A stretch of 64,000 bases of DNA from positions 124,001 to 188,000 of the forward strand of contig JAJLPB010000015.1 in assembly GCA_025548565.1 (NCBI GenBank). Direction: 5' to 3'. Made by a program: the position numbers and the translations under genes. The DNA comes from Rugamonas sp. A1-17. Lineage in GTDB: Bacteria; Pseudomonadota; Gammaproteobacteria; Burkholderiales; Burkholderiaceae_D. Under the pieces are notes generated by a model. That model was not told where the DNA came from. It did not search any database and was given only the letters and a program-made list of their open reading frames with translations. How positions within the stretch are numbered: the stretch's first letter is position 1; each line of letters opens with the position of its first letter. Below, one piece after another: positions 27,359 through 35,166 of this stretch.

Positions 27359-28096
27359 ATGCGTATCATCATCGTCGACGATGAAATGCTGGCGCGCGGC
27401 GTCGTGCGCGAGTACCTGGCCGAGCATCCGGACGTGGAAGTGGTGGCCGAATGCGCCAACGGCTTCGAGGCCGTCAAGGCGATCACCGAACTGGCGCCGG
27501 ACCTGGTGTTCCTGGACATCCAGATGCCCAAGCTGGACGGCTTCGAGGTGGCCGAACTGGCGGGCCGCAAGACGCGCTACATCTTCGCCACCGCCTACGA
27601 CCAGTACGCGATCAAGGCCTTCGAGTTCCACGCGCTCGACTACCTGCTGAAACCCTTCAGCCAGCAGCGCTTCGACCAGGCGCTGGTCCACGCGCGCGCC
27701 AACCTGGGCAAGGGCGACGGCGACGCCGCCGTCGAGAACATGGTGCGCGAGGCGGCCGCCCGCAACAAGCCGCTGGGCCGCGTGCTGATACGCGACGGCG
27801 CCAAGGTCCACGTCATCAACAGCGACAAGATCGAGGTCATCGAGGCGCAGGATGACTATGTGCAGATCCGCTCGGAGGGCAAATCCTACCTGAAGAACCA
27901 GCGCATGGCGGAGCTGGAGGCGCAGCTGGACGCCGAACAGTTCCTGCGCATCCACCGCTCGTGGATCGTCAACATCGCCTGCGTGGACCGCATCGAGCAG
28001 GCCACCAAGGACAGCTACGTCGCCATCCTCAAGGACGGCGCCAGGGTTCCGGTCAGCCGCAGCGGCTATCAGAAGATCCGCACGGTCATCCAGTAG
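27359..28096 (+). CDS. LytTR-family response regulator
   Basis: 245 residues. The receiver domain has the acidic pair Asp7-Asp8, phospho-acceptor Asp53 in LVFLDIQMP and Lys in LLKPF. A C-terminal LytTR DNA-binding domain begins near residue 140 (KVHVINSDKIEVIEAQDDYV, FLRIHRSWIVN, PVSRSGYQKI). It is the partner of the upstream kinase; the GGGAGAG leader gives good translation. The target is likely the operon itself or envelope genes. Confidence 0.93.
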   Translation: MRIIIVDDEMLARGVVREYLAEHPDVEVVAECANGFEAVKAITELAPDLVFLDIQMPKLDGFEVAELAGRKTRYIFATAYDQYAIKAFEFHALDYLLKPFSQQRFDQALVHARANLGKGDGDAAVENMVREAAARNKPLGRVLIRDGAKVHVINSDKIEVIEAQDDYVQIRSEGKSYLKNQRMAELEAQLDAEQFLRIHRSWIVNIACVDRIEQATKDSYVAILKDGARVPVSRSGYQKIRTVIQ

Positions 28097-28286
28097 TCAG
28101 CTGGCGCGCCGCTTGTGGATCGGAGGCGCGCCGCTGGCCGGTGCTGGACAGTACCCGCAGGATGGTCGATTGCGGCACGTCGTACGCGCTGAGGTAAGCC
28201 CACGCATGGGCGGCACCGACAGTGGCGTCGATGAGGATGGCGTGTTGGATCGCGATGGCCAGGCGCGTATTTTCCCGTAGTCTCAT
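28086..28286 (-). CDS. small conserved-looking protein of unknown function
   Basis: A 66-residue frame (MRLRENTRLAIAIQHAILID, later AWAYLSAYDVPQSTILRVLS). The amphipathic helices and codon use look genuine, though the ribosome site is weak. It is convergent with the LytTR gene, overlapping its last 11 bases. I do not recognise a family. Confidence 0.5.
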   Translation of the reverse strand: MRLRENTRLAIAIQHAILIDATVGAAHAWAYLSAYDVPQSTILRVLSSTGQRRASDPQAARQLTTG

Positions 28287-28424
28287 GTCATCATTTCTGA
28301 AAACCTAAGGCTCACGGAGTCTGGGTGAGTCGACAATCACCTGCCATACGCGCAGAGGCGGGGCGCGCGGAACACCAGTCAACCCAATATAGCAGACATG
28401 TTTGCGACTGTTGATTGCATATCG

Positions 28425-30758
28425 CTATGGACGGACAAGCGCTGATTCGATGCGCCACCAGGCCGGCATCAGCTGTTGTATCTCGGGGCGGCCGAAGCGG
28501 TCGTCGATCAGGTAGACGGTGCCGCGATCGGACTGCGTGCGGATCACGCGGCCGGCCGCCTGCACCACCTTCTGCATGCCGGGGTAGGTGTAGGTGTAGT
28601 CGTAGCCGGCGCCGAAGATGGCGTCCATGCGCTGGCGGATCTGCTCGTTGACCGGATTGATCTGCGGCAGGCCCAGCGTGGCGACGAAGGCGCCGATCAG
28701 GCGCGCGCCGGGCAGGTCCACGCCCTCGCCGAAGGAGCCGCCCAGCACCGCGAAGCCGATGCCGGCGCTGTCGAGCGTGAAGCGGGCCAGGAACTGCGCG
28801 CGTTCCGTCTCGTCCATGCGGCGCGACTGGCGCCATACCGGCACCTCGGGGTAGTGTTCGGCGAACTGGTTGGCGGCCTTTTCCATGTAGTCGAAGCTGC
28901 TGAAGAAGGCCAGGTAGTTGCCGGGCTGGCGGCGGTACTGCTCGCCCATCAGCTCGGCGATCGGGCGCAACGATTGCTGGCGGTGCTGGTAGCGCGTGGA
29001 GATGTGCGCGGCCACCTGCACCGACAACTGCTCGGCCACGAACGGCGATTCGACGTCGACCCAGGCCGTGGTGTCGGGCATGCCGAGCATGTCGCCGAAG
29101 TAGTTCCACGGGCTGAGCGTGGCCGAGAACAGCGCGGTGGTGTGCGTGCTTTCAAAGCGCGGCTTGAGGAAGGGCGCCGGCACGATGTTGCGGATGCAGA
29201 GCACGGAGTTGGAATGGCTGGCGCGCGCGCCTTCGGATTTTTCGATGTCGAACAGCGCGTGGTCGCCAAAGCTTTCGGCCAGCCGCGTGAACAGCAGCGC
29301 GTTGAAGTAGAACTCCTGCAGGTCGGCATCGACGTACGACGGGTGCTCGGCCATGTAGTCGCCGATGGCGGTGGCCGCCGTCTGCAGCGCGCCCATGAAT
29401 TTTTCCGGCAGTGTCGCGTGCGACTGGTACTCGGCCGTCTGGTCTTTTTCCAGCTGGTTCCATTGGCGGTGCACGCGGTCGAGCGGCTTCTTCAATTCCT
29501 CCGGTACCACTTTGCGCAGCAGGCGCAGCGCGGTGTGCTCCATGTCGGCCGAGTACATCTTGCGGGCGCGCGAGACCATGTTGTGCGCCTCGTCCACCAG
29601 CACGGTGACCTTCCAGTCGTTCAGCAGCGTCAGGCTGTGCAGCATGGCGCTGAGGTCGAAGTAGTAGTTGTAGTCGCCGATGACGATGTCGCACCAGCGC
29701 GCCATCTCGCTGCTCAGGTAGTAGGGGCAGACGTCGTGCGCCAGCGCGACGGCGCGCAGCGTGTCGCGGTCGAGCGCGAGCAGGGTGGCGCCGGCGCCGG
29801 ACGCGGGCGGCAGCATGATGTCCAGCGCGGCCTGGCGCGCGGCCGGCAGGCGGTCGTAGAAACCCTTGGCCAGCGGGCAGGAATCGCCGTGGCAGGCCTT
29901 GTCCGGATTGACGCAGGCGGTGCTCTTGGACGCCATCTCCAGCGTGCGCAGCGGCAGCAGCGGCGCGCCGGCGCGGATCACCTCGACCGCGTCCAACGCC
30001 ATCTGCCGGCCCGAGGTTTTCGCGGCCAGGAAGAACAGCTTGTCGACGCCATGCTCGGCGCTGGCCTTGAGCATCGGGAACAGGCTGCCGACGGTCTTGC
30101 CGATGCCGGTGGGCGCTTGCGCCAGCAGACATACGCCGCGATTGCTGGCCTTGTACATGGCCTCGGCCAGCTGGCGCTGGCCGGGGCGGAAGTCGCCGTG
30201 CGGGAAGCGCATCGCCTTCAGCTGCGCGTCGCGTTCGGCGCGGTGCGCCAGCTCCTGCTGCGCCCACTGCAGGAACAGCGTGCATTGCTGCTCGAACCAG
30301 GCTTGCAGGCTGGCGGCGCTATGCGTTTCCTGCAGCACGGTTTCCTTCTGGCTGCCGATGTCGAAGTAGACCAATGCCAGGTTGACCTTGTCCAGTCCCT
30401 GGTCCTGGCACAGCAGGTGGCCGTAGACCTTGACCTGCGCCCAGTGCAGCTGGCGCTGGTTGTCGGGCATCTTCTTCAGGTCGCCGCGATAGGTCTTGAT
30501 TTCCTCGATACGGTTGGCGCGCGCGTCGTAGCCGTCGGCGCGGCCGCGCACGCGCAGCGGGCCGAAATCGCCGGACAGCGCGAGCTCGGTCTGGTAATCG
30601 TCGCCGCGCCGCGAGGTCACGACGGCGTGGCCGGCGATGCCTTCCTGCGCGGTGGGCGAGGGCGTGAAGCGCAGGTCGAGGTCGCCGGTCTTGGCGGTGA
30701 ACTCGCACAGCGCGCGCACGGCGATGGTGTATCGGGGCTGGCCCTGCTGCGCGCTCAT
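28425..30758 (-). CDS. XPD/DinG-like ATP-dependent DNA helicase with nuclease-like N-terminus
   Basis: A 777-residue Rad3-group superfamily 2 helicase. The first about 150 residues resemble a PD-(D/E)xK nuclease (RADGYDARANRIEEIKTYRG). The helicase core has Walker A APTGIGKTVG, four iron-sulfur-type cysteines (STACVNPDKACHGDSCP, then HDVCPYY), Walker B VDEAHNMV, and the C-terminal GSFGEGVDLPG and QAAGRVIRTQSDRG. I start it at the ATG at 30758, which overlaps the stop of the upstream FAN1-like gene (ATGA); ATG 30767 is 3 codons longer. The pairing suggests a joint DNA-repair role. Confidence 0.88.
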   Translation of the reverse strand: MSAQQGQPRYTIAVRALCEFTAKTGDLDLRFTPSPTAQEGIAGHAVVTSRRGDDYQTELALSGDFGPLRVRGRADGYDARANRIEEIKTYRGDLKKMPDNQRQLHWAQVKVYGHLLCQDQGLDKVNLALVYFDIGSQKETVLQETHSAASLQAWFEQQCTLFLQWAQQELAHRAERDAQLKAMRFPHGDFRPGQRQLAEAMYKASNRGVCLLAQAPTGIGKTVGSLFPMLKASAEHGVDKLFFLAAKTSGRQMALDAVEVIRAGAPLLPLRTLEMASKSTACVNPDKACHGDSCPLAKGFYDRLPAARQAALDIMLPPASGAGATLLALDRDTLRAVALAHDVCPYYLSSEMARWCDIVIGDYNYYFDLSAMLHSLTLLNDWKVTVLVDEAHNMVSRARKMYSADMEHTALRLLRKVVPEELKKPLDRVHRQWNQLEKDQTAEYQSHATLPEKFMGALQTAATAIGDYMAEHPSYVDADLQEFYFNALLFTRLAESFGDHALFDIEKSEGARASHSNSVLCIRNIVPAPFLKPRFESTHTTALFSATLSPWNYFGDMLGMPDTTAWVDVESPFVAEQLSVQVAAHISTRYQHRQQSLRPIAELMGEQYRRQPGNYLAFFSSFDYMEKAANQFAEHYPEVPVWRQSRRMDETERAQFLARFTLDSAGIGFAVLGGSFGEGVDLPGARLIGAFVATLGLPQINPVNEQIRQRMDAIFGAGYDYTYTYPGMQKVVQAAGRVIRTQSDRGTVYLIDDRFGRPEIQQLMPAWWRIESALVRP

Positions 30759-32395
30759 GCCGCCCATTGCAGGTAGCAGACCGAGATCGGCATGTCGTGC
30801 GTGGCGCAGTAGTCGATCCAGCGTAGCTGGTTGTCCTGCAGGCGGTCGCCGGGGCCTTTCACCTCGATCATGTTATAGCGGCGCTCGGCCGGCCAGAACT
30901 GGATCAGGTCGGGGAAGCCGCTGCGGTTGGCCTTGATGTCGACCAGGATGCGCTCGAAGGCCCGCTTCAGGTGCAGGGCCGGGATGCAGTCCAGCGCCAG
31001 GTCGAGCAGCGCCGGGTCCAGCGCCTCCCAGTACAGGAAGGGCGACTGGATGCCGGCCTTGGCGGCGAAGTTGGCGCGTATCGTGGCGCGGTACTGGTCG
31101 CCGTCCAGCTGGGCCAGCGCGGCGGCGAACTGCTGTGCGCGGCGGCGCTGAAAATCCGCGCTGTGCAGGTCGGCCGGGCCGCGATGGTAGGGATGGAAGA
31201 AGGCGCCGGGGATGGGGCTGAACACGGCGTCCCAGCACAGCAGGCCGAACAGCGAATTGATCAGCGCGTTCTCGACGTAGAAGACGGGGGCGTCGTCGCG
31301 CGTGAGGTGGTCGCGCACGACGAACTCGACGTAGTTCGGCTCCGGCGGGGGTGGCAGGCTCAGGTCGATGCGCTGCGGCTGCGCGGGCGTTTGCGGCGGC
31401 GGCTTCGCGTGGCCCAGCTTGCGTGCCAGGCGCGGCGCCATGCGCAGCAGTTGCTGGCGCTCCGCCTCGCTTTCGGGCGCCAGCAGCGCCGCTTGCAGCA
31501 GTTCGAAGGCGGCGCGCGGTTGTTCGTCTTTTTCCAGCACGCGCACGGCGCGCGCGCGGGCGCCGGGGTAGTCGCAGCCGGCGTACAGCTGGTGCGCGGC
31601 CGGCCAGTCGCCGAGCTTTTCGAGATGCTGGGCGATCTGGAAGGTGAGCTTGTCGCGGCGGCTGCGCAGCCATTCGTTGTCGTCGGGGCAGGGCGGCAGG
31701 TCGCGGATCACGTCGGCCGGCGCCTCGCCATCGACGAAGCGCTCGTGGCAGCGGTGCAGCGCGAGGAAGTCGTCGATGTCGCGCCGGCTGCGGAAGCCGC
31801 GCGCGGCTGGCGAGAAGTCCACTTTTTCATACTGGTAGATGCCGAGGTCGGACAGCACGAACTCGGTCCAGTCCTGGTGGTAGTTGCCGAAGAAGATGAG
31901 GCGCAGGCGGTCGCACAGCTCTTGCGTGAGGTTGCGGTAGCAGTGGTCGCCCGAGTCCTGATACCAGTTGGAGTAGCGGTGTTCGCCCTCGTATTGCGCG
32001 CGCAGCGCTTCCAGTTGGTCGGCCTTGCGCAGCTGGCGCAGGTGGGGCGGTAATTGGAAGATCTTGCCGATCTCGGGCTTTTGCAGCAGCTCGAATAACT
32101 GTTCCAGGTCAAGCGCCGGGTCTTCCTCGATCAGGCCCAGGGCCGCCAGCGGACGGGCCGCCTCGTGCGTGCTGCCGATTTCCGCGTACACCAGTTTGCT
32201 GGCGCGGAACACCGTCCCCTTGCGCATCACCATGCGCACAAACAGCGCGCGCGAGGCTTGCGGCAGCGCGGGGAAGGCGGTGATGAAGGCGCGCTCCTCG
32301 GCGTTGAGCAAATCGTCGTAACGCGCGCCTATCCACGTCAGCACCTGATGGAAGTTGTCCAGGTAGTAAAAGGGATTTTCCAGAACTTTGATCAT
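30755..32395 (-). CDS. FAN1-like VRR-NUC structure-specific nuclease
   Basis: 546 residues. The C-terminal VRR-NUC domain shows NRSGFPDLIQFWP (Asp496) and MIEVKGPGDRLQDNQ (Glu511, Lys513), the catalytic set of FAN1 nucleases that cut flaps and act on interstrand cross-links. The middle region is TPR-like (DWPAAHQLYAGCDYPGARARAVRVL), and the N-terminal part matches the FAN1 pattern (LRLIFFGNYHQDW). The length fits bacterial FAN1. It is first in a two-gene unit with the helicase. Confidence 0.88.
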   Translation of the reverse strand: MIKVLENPFYYLDNFHQVLTWIGARYDDLLNAEERAFITAFPALPQASRALFVRMVMRKGTVFRASKLVYAEIGSTHEAARPLAALGLIEEDPALDLEQLFELLQKPEIGKIFQLPPHLRQLRKADQLEALRAQYEGEHRYSNWYQDSGDHCYRNLTQELCDRLRLIFFGNYHQDWTEFVLSDLGIYQYEKVDFSPAARGFRSRRDIDDFLALHRCHERFVDGEAPADVIRDLPPCPDDNEWLRSRRDKLTFQIAQHLEKLGDWPAAHQLYAGCDYPGARARAVRVLEKDEQPRAAFELLQAALLAPESEAERQQLLRMAPRLARKLGHAKPPPQTPAQPQRIDLSLPPPPEPNYVEFVVRDHLTRDDAPVFYVENALINSLFGLLCWDAVFSPIPGAFFHPYHRGPADLHSADFQRRRAQQFAAALAQLDGDQYRATIRANFAAKAGIQSPFLYWEALDPALLDLALDCIPALHLKRAFERILVDIKANRSGFPDLIQFWPAERRYNMIEVKGPGDRLQDNQLRWIDYCATHDMPISVCYLQWAA

Positions 32396-32463
32396 TGCCG
32401 GGGATAGCTGCGCGATTAACTGTGTTTATGTACAGTGTATCGCATTTGGCGGCGCACGCCCAG

Positions 32464-32495
32464 CAAAATAAAAAGCCAGGCGCGCGGGCCTGGCT
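32464..32495 (-). terminator. terminator after the phasin gene
   Basis: On the minus strand an 8-bp stem AGCCAGGC/GCCTGGCT (32474-32481 with 32488-32495) is followed by TTTTTATTTT. It lies just downstream of the phasin stop and could also serve as a boundary for the FAN1 promoter. Confidence 0.75.
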
Positions 32496-32516
32496 GGTGG
32501 GAGGAGACTGGACAGC

Positions 32517-33080
32517 TTATTTTTTCGCGGCCTTGGCCGGTTTGGCGGTGTTTTTCTCGACCAGTTCGCTGGCCTTGGCGATCTGCGCTTCGACCGCCTG
32601 CACGGCCTGCTTGGTGGCCGAGGTCACTTGTTCGTAGCCGTTGAAGGCGTTGTCGATCGCGGTCTTGACGATCTGCACGGCGTTCTCCGAGCCGGGACGC
32701 ACGTTCTTGGTGACGTCGTAGATCAGCGCGCTGAGCGTGCTTTTGGCTTCGGTCATGTGGGCGTCGGCGGCGCGGGTGAATTCTTCACGGATCTCGGCGA
32801 TGATCGTACCCAGCTGCTGGTTGTAGGCGGCGGCGCCGGCCATGCCGGGCTGGACCTTGGCGGCCGCCAGCGACATCGCGGCTTTCGGATCGGTGCTCTG
32901 GCTGATTTCCTTGCCGGCGGCGAGGCCGTCTTCCAGCTGGCTTTTGGCGGTGGCCATGTTCAGGGCCACGACTTGTTCGACGCCTTGGACGGCTTTGCTG
33001 GTCAGGGTGTTGAAGGTTTCGAGCTGAAATTCAAACAGTGCTTTGGTGGCGTTGGCAAATTGTTCGGGATTCGTAAACAT
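32517..33080 (-). CDS. phasin family protein
   Basis: A 187-residue phasin that coats polyhydroxyalkanoate granules. It begins with the family pattern MFTNPEQFANATKALFEFQL, is almost entirely alpha-helical, and ends in a Lys/Ala-rich tail (KPAKAAKK). A strong TGAGGAGA precedes the start and a terminator follows the stop. It points to PHA storage in the host; the synthase genes are not in this window. Confidence 0.93.
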   Translation of the reverse strand: MFTNPEQFANATKALFEFQLETFNTLTSKAVQGVEQVVALNMATAKSQLEDGLAAGKEISQSTDPKAAMSLAAAKVQPGMAGAAAYNQQLGTIIAEIREEFTRAADAHMTEAKSTLSALIYDVTKNVRPGSENAVQIVKTAIDNAFNGYEQVTSATKQAVQAVEAQIAKASELVEKNTAKPAKAAKK

Positions 33081-33147
33081 ACAGTCTCCTCAAGATGATG
33101 AAATGTAGCCAGTACTGCCCTGGGTTGCCCCTGTTAGTGCTGGTCCA

Positions 33148-33351
33148 TTATTTAGCAAGAACCAACTTTTCGCAACGGCTATCTTTATAGGGGCCCGAGT
33201 CCTTGACCCAGCCGGGCCCCAGCGGCGTCTGCGAACAGGCGAGGTAGTTGTCGATCTTGCTGCGCCATTTGTACCAGGGCGCTGGGCCGGCGTTGAGGCT
33301 GGTGCAGCAGAGGGCCAGTATCAGGCCTGGCATCAATATGCGCTTGTTCAT
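33148..33351 (-). CDS. small exported protein
   Basis: 67 residues with a signal peptide (MNKRILMPGLILALCCTSLNA) and a short mature part with two cysteines (YLACSQTPLGPGW and SRCEKL) that could form a disulfide. The ATG at 33351 is preferred, since it starts the signal peptide; the frame is open 4 codons further. The function is unknown. Confidence 0.55.
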   Translation of the reverse strand: MNKRILMPGLILALCCTSLNAGPAPWYKWRSKIDNYLACSQTPLGPGWVKDSGPYKDSRCEKLVLAK

Positions 33352-33366
33352 GAAGTATTCCATGCA

Positions 33367-33719
33367 TTAGAAGAACAGCTGTTTGACTTGTATGTGCGGC
33401 GCCAATATTTCCCAGCATGTTGATTTTTTGAATTCATAATGGATCTCGACTACACCAGCGAGCATATCGACAAACTGCAGGTTCAGACAGGACCTGCTGT
33501 CGCGGCTGATGGATTCGAGCTTGGTATCGGCGCCAGCTTCGTACAGCATCATATCGAGGTAATGGTGCAAACAGCTACCATTTTCGACTTTGATCGATCG
33601 CGGATCCGGGATCAAGGTTACGTGCCGATGTTTAACCATGTCTTCCAGTAGCAGGAGGCGTAGTAAGGACGATCGAATTTCCATCCCAAGTCGCCGCTCT
33701 CGTCGACATAGATCAGCAT
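33367..33719 (-). pseudogene. decayed DUF3800-family gene
   Basis: The start of a DUF3800 protein is readable from the ATG at 33719: MLIYVDESGDLGWKFDRPYY, the conserved catalytic-looking Asp-Glu motif. The frame then shifts, and the family's C-terminal part appears in another frame (IPDPRSIKVENGSCLHHYL, then LNLQFVDMLAGVVEIHYE) ending at 33367. The middle of the gene, roughly 100 codons, is missing. DUF3800 genes are common passengers of mobile and defence regions, so this is a fossil of such DNA. Confidence 0.72.
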
Positions 33720-33911
33720 GGAGCGGGCTCCGGAATGAAAATGACCCCGGACGGGCGGGGCCATTGAATGGGGTGGCAGCCCCTGAGATCGGCGCGTTCA
33801 GAACGCGCTTACGACGCCTTCCCAGCATCGCGATTTCCTCAGGATTTACCTGCACAAATGAGAGTATCGATGTTTACCGGCATTGGGTCAATCGTGTAAA
33901 TTTGATCGAAA

Positions 33912-35069
33912 TCAAACTAGCTGTCGGGAGCAGACGCGGTTGCGGCCGCCATTCTTGGCGGCGTACAGCAATTCGTCGGCGGCTGCGATCATGTTGAGGT
34001 GGGCGTCGTGCGCCGACGTGGCGAAGTCCACGCTGGCCACGCCGAAGCTGGCCGTGATGGCGATCTGCCGGCCCTCGTGCTCGACCGGCGTGGAGGCCAG
34101 CGCGTGGCGCAGCCGCTCGGCCAGCAGCGCGCCGCCGGCCAGGTCGGTTTCCGGCAGGATCAGCAGGAATTCCTCGCCGCCGTAGCGCACCACGCTGTCG
34201 ACGCCGTCGCGCGTCATCGATTGCAACAGCGCGCCGAAGCGCTGCAGCACGGCGTCGCCGCCGTTGTGGCCGTAGGTGTCGTTGACCACTTTGAAACGGT
34301 CCAGGTCGCTCATGATGACCGTCAGGCAAAGCCGGTAGCGCTGGGCGCGGGCAATCTCCGTTTCCAGCAACTGCTCGTGCAGGTGGCGCCGGTTGTAGCA
34401 GCCGGTCAGCGGGTCGCGCACAGACAGGTTTTTCAGCACCATCTGGGCCTTGTACTCGTCGCGCAGCAGATGCTGGTAGCGGCGCGCCGCGACGTAGCCG
34501 AACAGGTTGGTCAGCGTCAGCAGCGCGGCCATGGTGCCCAGCTCGACCCGGCGCAGGTCGCCCAGCTGGACGGCCAGCATGATGAAGCCCAGCGTGGCGG
34601 GCGCGGCGATCGCGGCCGCGTACAACAGGCGGTTCGGAATGTAGATGTAGATCACGGTGACCACGATGGACATCGAAATCGCGTGCAGCGCAAACTCGGC
34701 GGGGCGCAGCGCGGCGATCAGCAGGAAACCGGCCGCGCCGGCTATTTCCACCACGCTGGCCACGCCGCGCGTGACGGGAATGGAACCGGGCCGGCGCCGC
34801 AGCACGATCAGGCCGCCCAGGGCCACGCCGGCCACCGCCAGGCGCGCGCCGATCAGCATCGCCGTGCGCACGCTGTAGCCCAGCCATGCTATGTCGGAGG
34901 CGGCGAAGCACAGGTAAAACAGGGAGCAGAAGACAAAGGTTACGCGCAACTGCCCCTGCGTCATGGCCAGGTGGTGGCGCAAAAACGCACGCTCGGCCGC
35001 GGCGTCGCGAAATTCGCAGCGCAGGCTCGCCATGTCCATCTTCTCAGTCTGGGCAGGATGTGGGTGCAC
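33912..35069 (-). CDS. membrane-bound diguanylate cyclase (GGDEF)
   Basis: 385 residues. Six predicted membrane helices lie between about 42 and 195 with no other sensor domain. A GGDEF domain follows, with DPLTGCYNRRHL at 219-230 and the active-site GGEEF at 297-301, so c-di-GMP synthesis is expected. The inhibitory I-site RxxD is absent: the position holds DGVD, so product inhibition through it is unlikely. I keep the GTG at 35069 because GGGGAG lies 7 bases upstream; ATG 35039 is an alternative. Confidence 0.9.
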   Translation of the reverse strand: MHPHPAQTEKMDMASLRCEFRDAAAERAFLRHHLAMTQGQLRVTFVFCSLFYLCFAASDIAWLGYSVRTAMLIGARLAVAGVALGGLIVLRRRPGSIPVTRGVASVVEIAGAAGFLLIAALRPAEFALHAISMSIVVTVIYIYIPNRLLYAAAIAAPATLGFIMLAVQLGDLRRVELGTMAALLTLTNLFGYVAARRYQHLLRDEYKAQMVLKNLSVRDPLTGCYNRRHLHEQLLETEIARAQRYRLCLTVIMSDLDRFKVVNDTYGHNGGDAVLQRFGALLQSMTRDGVDSVVRYGGEEFLLILPETDLAGGALLAERLRHALASTPVEHEGRQIAITASFGVASVDFATSAHDAHLNMIAAADELLYAAKNGGRNRVCSRQLV

Positions 35070-35166
35070 TGATGGTCTCCCCGCTGGCTGCCGGCTGGTT
35101 GCCGGTCTTGCCGCAACCTATTATACGGCGGCGATAATTGCGCGAAAGAAAATTATTGGGGCCACC

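Noticed and set aside
28476-30776. 766-residue plus-strand frame
   Set aside because: Antisense of the helicase gene with the usual Arg/Gln/His/Val-rich shadow composition.
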